A DNA stretch of 8,021 nt from Candidatus Bathyarchaeota archaeon. GTDB taxonomy: Archaea > Thermoproteota > Bathyarchaeia > Bathyarchaeales > Bathycorpusculaceae. The stretch is from NCBI GenBank assembly GCA_014859805.1, contig JACUTN010000040.1:1-8021 (forward strand), written 5' to 3'. This document shows positions 5,557 through 8,021 of the stretch, piece by piece; position 1 is the stretch's first letter, and every line of letters starts with the position of its first letter. The notes below the pieces were generated by a model. That model was given only the letters and a program-made list of their open reading frames with translations, ran no database searches and was not told where the DNA came from. A program made the position numbers and the translations under genes.

Positions 5557-5590
5557 GCTTAAAACTAAACGAATACGGGATACCCCCCCA

Positions 5591-5618
5591 TATTTTTTTG
5601 CACCAGATTTTCGTGCAA
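5591..5618 (+). terminator. T-run and adjacent hairpin after DUF2283
   Basis: A run of seven T residues (5593-5599) lies 37 bp after the DUF2283 stop, suiting archaeal oligo-T termination. It abuts a 6-bp inverted repeat, TTGCAC (5598-5603) and GTGCAA (5613-5618), with a 9-nt loop. The hairpin comes after the T-run, so it is not a bacterial-style terminator; its role is unclear. Confidence 0.4.
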
Positions 5619-5724
5619 GCTTTACAGGTTTGATCCTTCTATGGTTTTCATGTATCACCGTTATTTGGCTTCAAATATGTCCAAGAGTGTCTGCGTTTTT
5701 CCCCGCGAATGAAAAAAGACAGTC

Positions 5725-5736
5725 CCTTTATATTTT
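5725..5736 (+). promoter_or_regulatory. Probable TATA box of the small-ORF/nuclease/glycosylase cassette
   Basis: CCCTTTATATTTT contains a very good archaeal TATA core, TTTATATT at 5728-5735. Its centre is about 29 bp upstream of the ATG at 5761, which predicts transcription starting almost exactly at that ATG (a leaderless message), and about 120 bp upstream of the nuclease start. The left arm of a 9-bp inverted repeat (TTTCAGCAT 5734-5742, ATGCTGAAA 5806-5814) overlaps its end and could be an operator, which is untested. Confidence 0.5.
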
Positions 5737-5760
5737 CAGCATTGAAACTGATGCTTTTGA

Positions 5761-5868
5761 ATGGTGGGAAAAAGCCTTAAAGGGGAAAGCCTGAAGACTA
5801 TCAAGATGCTGAAATACTTTTCGCGTAACCCTATAGTGGAGAGAGGTTGTCCGTGCAAGGGTGGATGA
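5761..5868 (+). CDS. Possible small basic protein, 35 aa, ahead of the nuclease gene
   Basis: ATG at 5761 opens 35 codons to TGA (5866-5868). The peptide is Lys-rich with one amphipathic helix-like stretch (LKTIKMLKYF, residues 11-20), NPIVERG, and a C-terminal CPC (Cys30/Cys32). There is no Shine-Dalgarno site, but a strong TATA core about 29 bp upstream would place the transcript start at the ATG, so it would be leaderless. Its TGA overlaps an ATG of the next gene as ATGA, a common sign of translational coupling. Possible roles are a leader peptide or a partner of the nuclease; both are inference. The frame is short enough to be open by chance, and codon evidence is thin. No family is recognised. 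Confidence 0.4.
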   Translation: MVGKSLKGESLKTIKMLKYFSRNPIVERGCPCKGG

Positions 5869-6464
5869 ACGTTAGGGAGGGAGCTCTGAATGTTTTGTTA
5901 GCTGAGCTTTTAGCTGAAAGAGGGCTAAAGGCTCTTGGCGAGGTTATCTTGAAGAAGGGTTATCCTGATGTTTTGCTTGATTTGAACGGTGTTAGAATTG
6001 TTATTGAAGCCAAAAAGACGGGTAGAAGAGAGGAGTTACGTAGGAATTGTGAGGGAAGGTTGGATAATGGTATGTGTGACATATGCGTTATGGTGGAGTA
6101 TGCTGCGTTGAATGTTACGTCTATTAGTCCGACAGTGAGTGATTTGAAAGACGCGTTATTGAAGGGCAAGTATAATGTAGGGTTTATGACTTACCTTGAC
6201 AGGATTGGTTTGGAAAAGTGGTTGACTGGTTTTAAACCGAGGGTGAAAAGCGACTTTTACGTGAATATAGATTTTCAAGAGTTTGTCACATATTTCATGT
6301 CTGTTTATGAATACACTGTAGAGGAGGACATTGTCACTCCGGTTGTTGAAAGATTTAAACGTGTGCTGAATGATTTTTCGCGAGCAGTTTTGTCGTATGG
6401 TCTTGATGTGAATAAGTTAAAAGAGGTTTTGGAGTTAAAAGGGGAAAGTGAGGAAAAGACGTAG
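5853..6464 (+). CDS. PD-(D/E)XK nuclease-like protein, 203 aa
   Basis: The N-terminal part carries a PD-(D/E)XK core: Pro38-Asp39 in GYPDVLLDL, then after a beta-hairpin IVIEAKK with Glu52 and Lys54. Asp, Glu and Lys in this spacing coordinate metal and cut the phosphodiester bond in restriction-type nucleases. The following RL-x-NGMCDICVMVEYA (residues 69-83) resembles the segment after the core in nuclease domains of some restriction-modification enzymes, but no methyltransferase is attached or adjacent. The C-terminal half is mostly helical with no motif I recognise. GTG at 5853 is chosen because GAGG (5843-5846) is 6 nt upstream; TTG at 5847 and ATG at 5865 are alternatives. The uracil-DNA glycosylase starts 2 bp after its stop, implying co-transcription. 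The exact substrate is unknown. Confidence 0.7.
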   Translation: MQGWMNVREGALNVLLAELLAERGLKALGEVILKKGYPDVLLDLNGVRIVIEAKKTGRREELRRNCEGRLDNGMCDICVMVEYAALNVTSISPTVSDLKDALLKGKYNVGFMTYLDRIGLEKWLTGFKPRVKSDFYVNIDFQEFVTYFMSVYEYTVEEDIVTPVVERFKRVLNDFSRAVLSYGLDVNKLKEVLELKGESEEKT

Positions 6465-6466
6465 GA

Positions 6467-7081
6467 ATGAGTAAGAGGGTGCGTTTCTTGTCTAAGAGAG
6501 AGCTTTTAGATGCTATCGTTACAGAAGTCATTGTGTGTCGTAAATGTGAACTTTGGAAAACCCGCAAAAACCCTGTTCCAGGCGAAGGCAGCCCACACAG
6601 CCAAATCATGTTTATTGGAGAGGCACCTGGCTACTGGGAAGACGTTAAAGGAAAACCTTTCGTAGGAGCTGCTGGAAAATTTCTCGACACATTGTTATCT
6701 GAAGCAGGTCTTTCAAGAGAAAACGTTTTCATCGGCAATATTCTGAAGTGTAGGCCTCCAAAGAACCGTGAGCCATCACGAGATGAAATTGAAAGGTGCA
6801 CGCCATACTTAAACAGGCAAATCCGAGTTATTCAACCAGAAATTATCGTTACTCTTGGAAACTATTCAACAGCCTACGTTTTCTCCAAAGTTGCTTTACC
6901 CTTCAACGGAATAACTCGCGTTCACGGAAAATTCTATAAAGCCTCTATTCTGGACATGCAAGTAACAATTTTTCCAACTTTTCATCCAGCAGCAGCACTA
7001 TACCACCCAAAATACAAAGAGCAACTCATCACCGATTTCCACACACTACAACAAGAACTCGCACAGAAAAGACCCATTTAA
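6467..7081 (+). CDS. Family 4 (Fe-S) uracil-DNA glycosylase, 204 aa
   Basis: This enzyme removes uracil from DNA, mainly after cytosine deamination, starting base-excision repair. Evidence is GEAPG (residues 51-55) followed by KGKPFVGAAGKFLD (61-74), NILKCRPPKNREP (91-103), and HPAAALY (173-179), which matches the catalytic-loop motif of the superfamily (PF03167). Four cysteines, Cys24 and Cys27 (CRKC), Cys95 and Cys111, are placed as in the 4Fe-4S cluster of family 4 enzymes of thermophiles and archaea. The length is normal and both ends look complete. It begins 2 bp after the nuclease-like gene, so the two are probably one operon. GAGG lies 13 nt upstream of the ATG, so coupling to the preceding gene may assist initiation. 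Base use changes within the gene from G/T-leaning to strongly A/C-rich. Confidence 0.93.
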   Translation: MSKRVRFLSKRELLDAIVTEVIVCRKCELWKTRKNPVPGEGSPHSQIMFIGEAPGYWEDVKGKPFVGAAGKFLDTLLSEAGLSRENVFIGNILKCRPPKNREPSRDEIERCTPYLNRQIRVIQPEIIVTLGNYSTAYVFSKVALPFNGITRVHGKFYKASILDMQVTIFPTFHPAAALYHPKYKEQLITDFHTLQQELAQKRPI

Positions 7082-7326
7082 CACCTATCTTCCCAGCGCG
7101 AGAATGTTGCGAGTATATATAAGGGGGCTATAGTCAACCAGAGAGCTTAACCATCTAACACATCATCAAAGCGTCAACACTCTCCCGCTGCCTTACACCT
7201 AACCTTAATCATTTTCAACAGTGTTTCTAATCACTAACCCATTAATCGGCTGTTTGAAAGGAAAACATTTTGCACAGAGAACGCTAAAATATCTAACGTC
7301 TACTGTCTATCCAAGGTGCCAGAAAC
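7082..7326. other. Interval between the glycosylase and B3/B4 genes
   Basis: This interval of about 245 bp holds the strong TATA box at 7112-7124, a second weaker TATA-like TAAAATAT near 7285-7292, and AAGGTG at 7313-7318, a Shine-Dalgarno site 8 nt before the B3/B4 ATG. An imperfect stem can be drawn between 7141-7148 and 7169-7184 with an 8-nt bulge. No tRNA, C/D-box RNA or supported ORF was found. Confidence 0.4.
7112..7124 (+). promoter_or_regulatory. Strong TATA box without an ORF at the usual distance
   Basis: AGTATATATAAGG is the most consensus-like TATA box in the window. Transcription would start near 7142, but the next credible ATG is at 7327, roughly 185 nt further on. It may drive a long leader for the B3/B4 gene or an untranslated RNA. 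Confidence 0.45.
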
Positions 7327-8021
7327 ATGCAAATCCCGGTTCTCTGGGGCTCACAAATCTCCAAAAAGTTTGCAGAATTAGCTATCTGCATAGGCATAAT
7401 CAACGATGTCCACGTAGAAAAAGAAAACGTGCGAATCCAGAAGCTCAAAAAAGCTGTATACGAAGAGGTCAGAGCCAAATATAACATCGAAACGTTAAAG
7501 GATAACTCAACAGTTAGAGCCTACAGAGACTTCTACTGGAAGCTTGACATAGACCCTACAAAAACGAGGCCTTCAGGCGAAGCCTTGCTCAGAAGAGTTT
7601 TACACGGAAAAGAGCTTCCACGCATATCTACAGTTGTTGACGCTTACAATCTAGCTTCATTGAAAACCATAATTCCCATAAGCGGATTCGACAAAGACCG
7701 CCTAAACCCGCCCTTCCGGATACGCTTTGCAAAAAACGGTGGAACCTTCACGGGAATCGGCATGAATAAACTCATGACCCTAACAGATAGAATGCTCGTC
7801 TTGGCTGATGAAAACCAGATCTTGTGCATATATCCCTACAGAGACTCAGACCATACGAAGATTACTAGACAAACGAGAAACGTGCTGGTGGTTGGGTATG
7901 GGGCTCCGGGAATAACAGAACAGCAGCTAAAAGAGACTGTGGAAACAACAATATCGTACATTAAGTTGGTTTCAGGCGGAGAAACCAAGATGACAAAGGT
8001 GTTCAAAAATCAACAAGTCCA
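7327..8021 (+). CDS. B3/B4 tRNA-binding-domain protein (PheT-like fragment family), partial at 3' end
   Basis: At least 231 residues with no stop before the window edge. The middle and C-terminal parts match the stand-alone B3/B4 domain family (PF03483, COG3382), related to the B3/B4 domain of the phenylalanyl-tRNA synthetase beta subunit: VRAYRDFYWKLDIDPTKTRPS (residues 63-83), EALLRRVLHG (85-94), VVDAYNLASLKTIIPISGFD (103-122), and a C-terminal RDSDHTKIT...TRNVLVVGYG. In the synthetase this region takes part in editing mischarged tRNA. Some free-standing relatives are thought to act on misacylated tRNA, but the role here is not established. Family proteins are roughly this long, so only a few residues are probably missing. 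ATG at 7327 is supported by AAGGTG 8 nt upstream. Coding bases are strongly A/C-rich, unlike the genes left of 6500. Confidence 0.88.
   Translation, partial: MQIPVLWGSQISKKFAELAICIGIINDVHVEKENVRIQKLKKAVYEEVRAKYNIETLKDNSTVRAYRDFYWKLDIDPTKTRPSGEALLRRVLHGKELPRISTVVDAYNLASLKTIIPISGFDKDRLNPPFRIRFAKNGGTFTGIGMNKLMTLTDRMLVLADENQILCIYPYRDSDHTKITRQTRNVLVVGYGAPGITEQQLKETVETTISYIKLVSGGETKMTKVFKNQQV

Larger units (their letters stand above)
5557..5760. other. Non-coding interval between DUF2283 and the nuclease cassette
   Basis: This interval of about 200 bp contains a run of seven C residues (5583-5589), the T-run and hairpin described separately, and a promoter near its end. A 23-codon open frame at 5641-5712 lacks a Shine-Dalgarno site or promoter and is not called. 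No RNA gene was recognised. Confidence 0.5.

Noticed and set aside
5583..5589. Run of seven C residues as a possible phase-variation tract
   Set aside because: It lies outside any gene and too far from a promoter core; it is more likely incidental or a sequencing-sensitive homopolymer.
5641..5712. 23-codon ORF between DUF2283 and the nuclease cassette
   Set aside because: It has no Shine-Dalgarno site, no TATA box at a suitable distance and an unremarkable composition; it is probably open by chance.
5734..5820. Possible C/D-box RNA or long hairpin (TTTCAGCAT paired with ATGCTGAAA)
   Set aside because: The C-box-like CTGATGC and CTGA elements are poor matches. The left stem arm lies in the TATA box, upstream of the predicted transcript start, so it would not be in the RNA.
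7141..7220. Possible tRNA or C/D-box RNA after the strong TATA box
   Set aside because: No acceptor stem, TTC loop or paired C and D boxes could be found on either strand; only an imperfect bulged stem remains.
7221..7484. Plus-strand 87-codon open frame overlapping the start of the B3/B4 gene
   Set aside because: It is out of frame with the clearly conserved B3/B4 protein, is Cys/Arg-rich without pattern, and begins with GTG without a convincing Shine-Dalgarno site.

Overview
The window is archaeal and most likely from a TACK-group lineage such as Bathyarchaeia. It encodes ribosomal protein S26e, which Euryarchaeota generally lack. It also encodes an archaeal-type CDP-alcohol phosphotransferase, a four-cysteine (family 4) uracil-DNA glycosylase and DUF families common in uncultured archaea. 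TATA-type promoters, oligo-T terminators and moderate GC content fit this. The exact phylum is inference.

Layout. Positions 1-2668 are read on the minus strand: a three-gene run of CBS-domain proteins (2+zinc ribbon, 4 and 4 CBS domains), then a 47-residue zinc-ribbon protein, then possibly the first codons of another gene at the edge. From 2772 the plus strand carries a DUF4438 protein and S26e. S26e converges, with a 3-bp gap, on a minus-strand CDP-alcohol phosphatidyltransferase (4003-4602). Plus-strand genes then follow: a 22-residue extremely acidic micro-ORF, DUF1805, DUF2283, a possible 35-residue small protein, a PD-(D/E)XK-nuclease-like protein, a family 4 uracil-DNA glycosylase, and a B3/B4-domain protein that runs off the right edge.

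How the genes relate. The CBS genes look like one co-transcribed regulatory set of ten CBS domains, probably sensing adenine nucleotides or related ligands; all three ORFs lie in one reading frame, separated only by single TGA codons. The nuclease-like gene and the glycosylase are 2 bp apart and look like a DNA-processing pair, possibly led by the 35-residue ORF through an ATGA overlap. S26e and the phosphotransferase are housekeeping genes (translation; ether-lipid headgroup synthesis).

Most noteworthy: (1) the micro-ORF at 4760-4828, two 11-codon repeats with 16 of 22 residues acidic, with its own apparent TATA box, Shine-Dalgarno site and oligo-T terminator; (2) the small-ORF/nuclease/glycosylase cassette; (3) the in-frame TGA-separated CBS genes; (4) a strong orphan TATA box at 7112-7124 with no ORF at the expected distance; (5) a switch of the plus strand from G+T-rich to A+C-rich near 6.5-6.9 kb. 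No transposon, CRISPR array, rRNA or tRNA was recognised. All product calls come from reading motifs by eye, without database searches.
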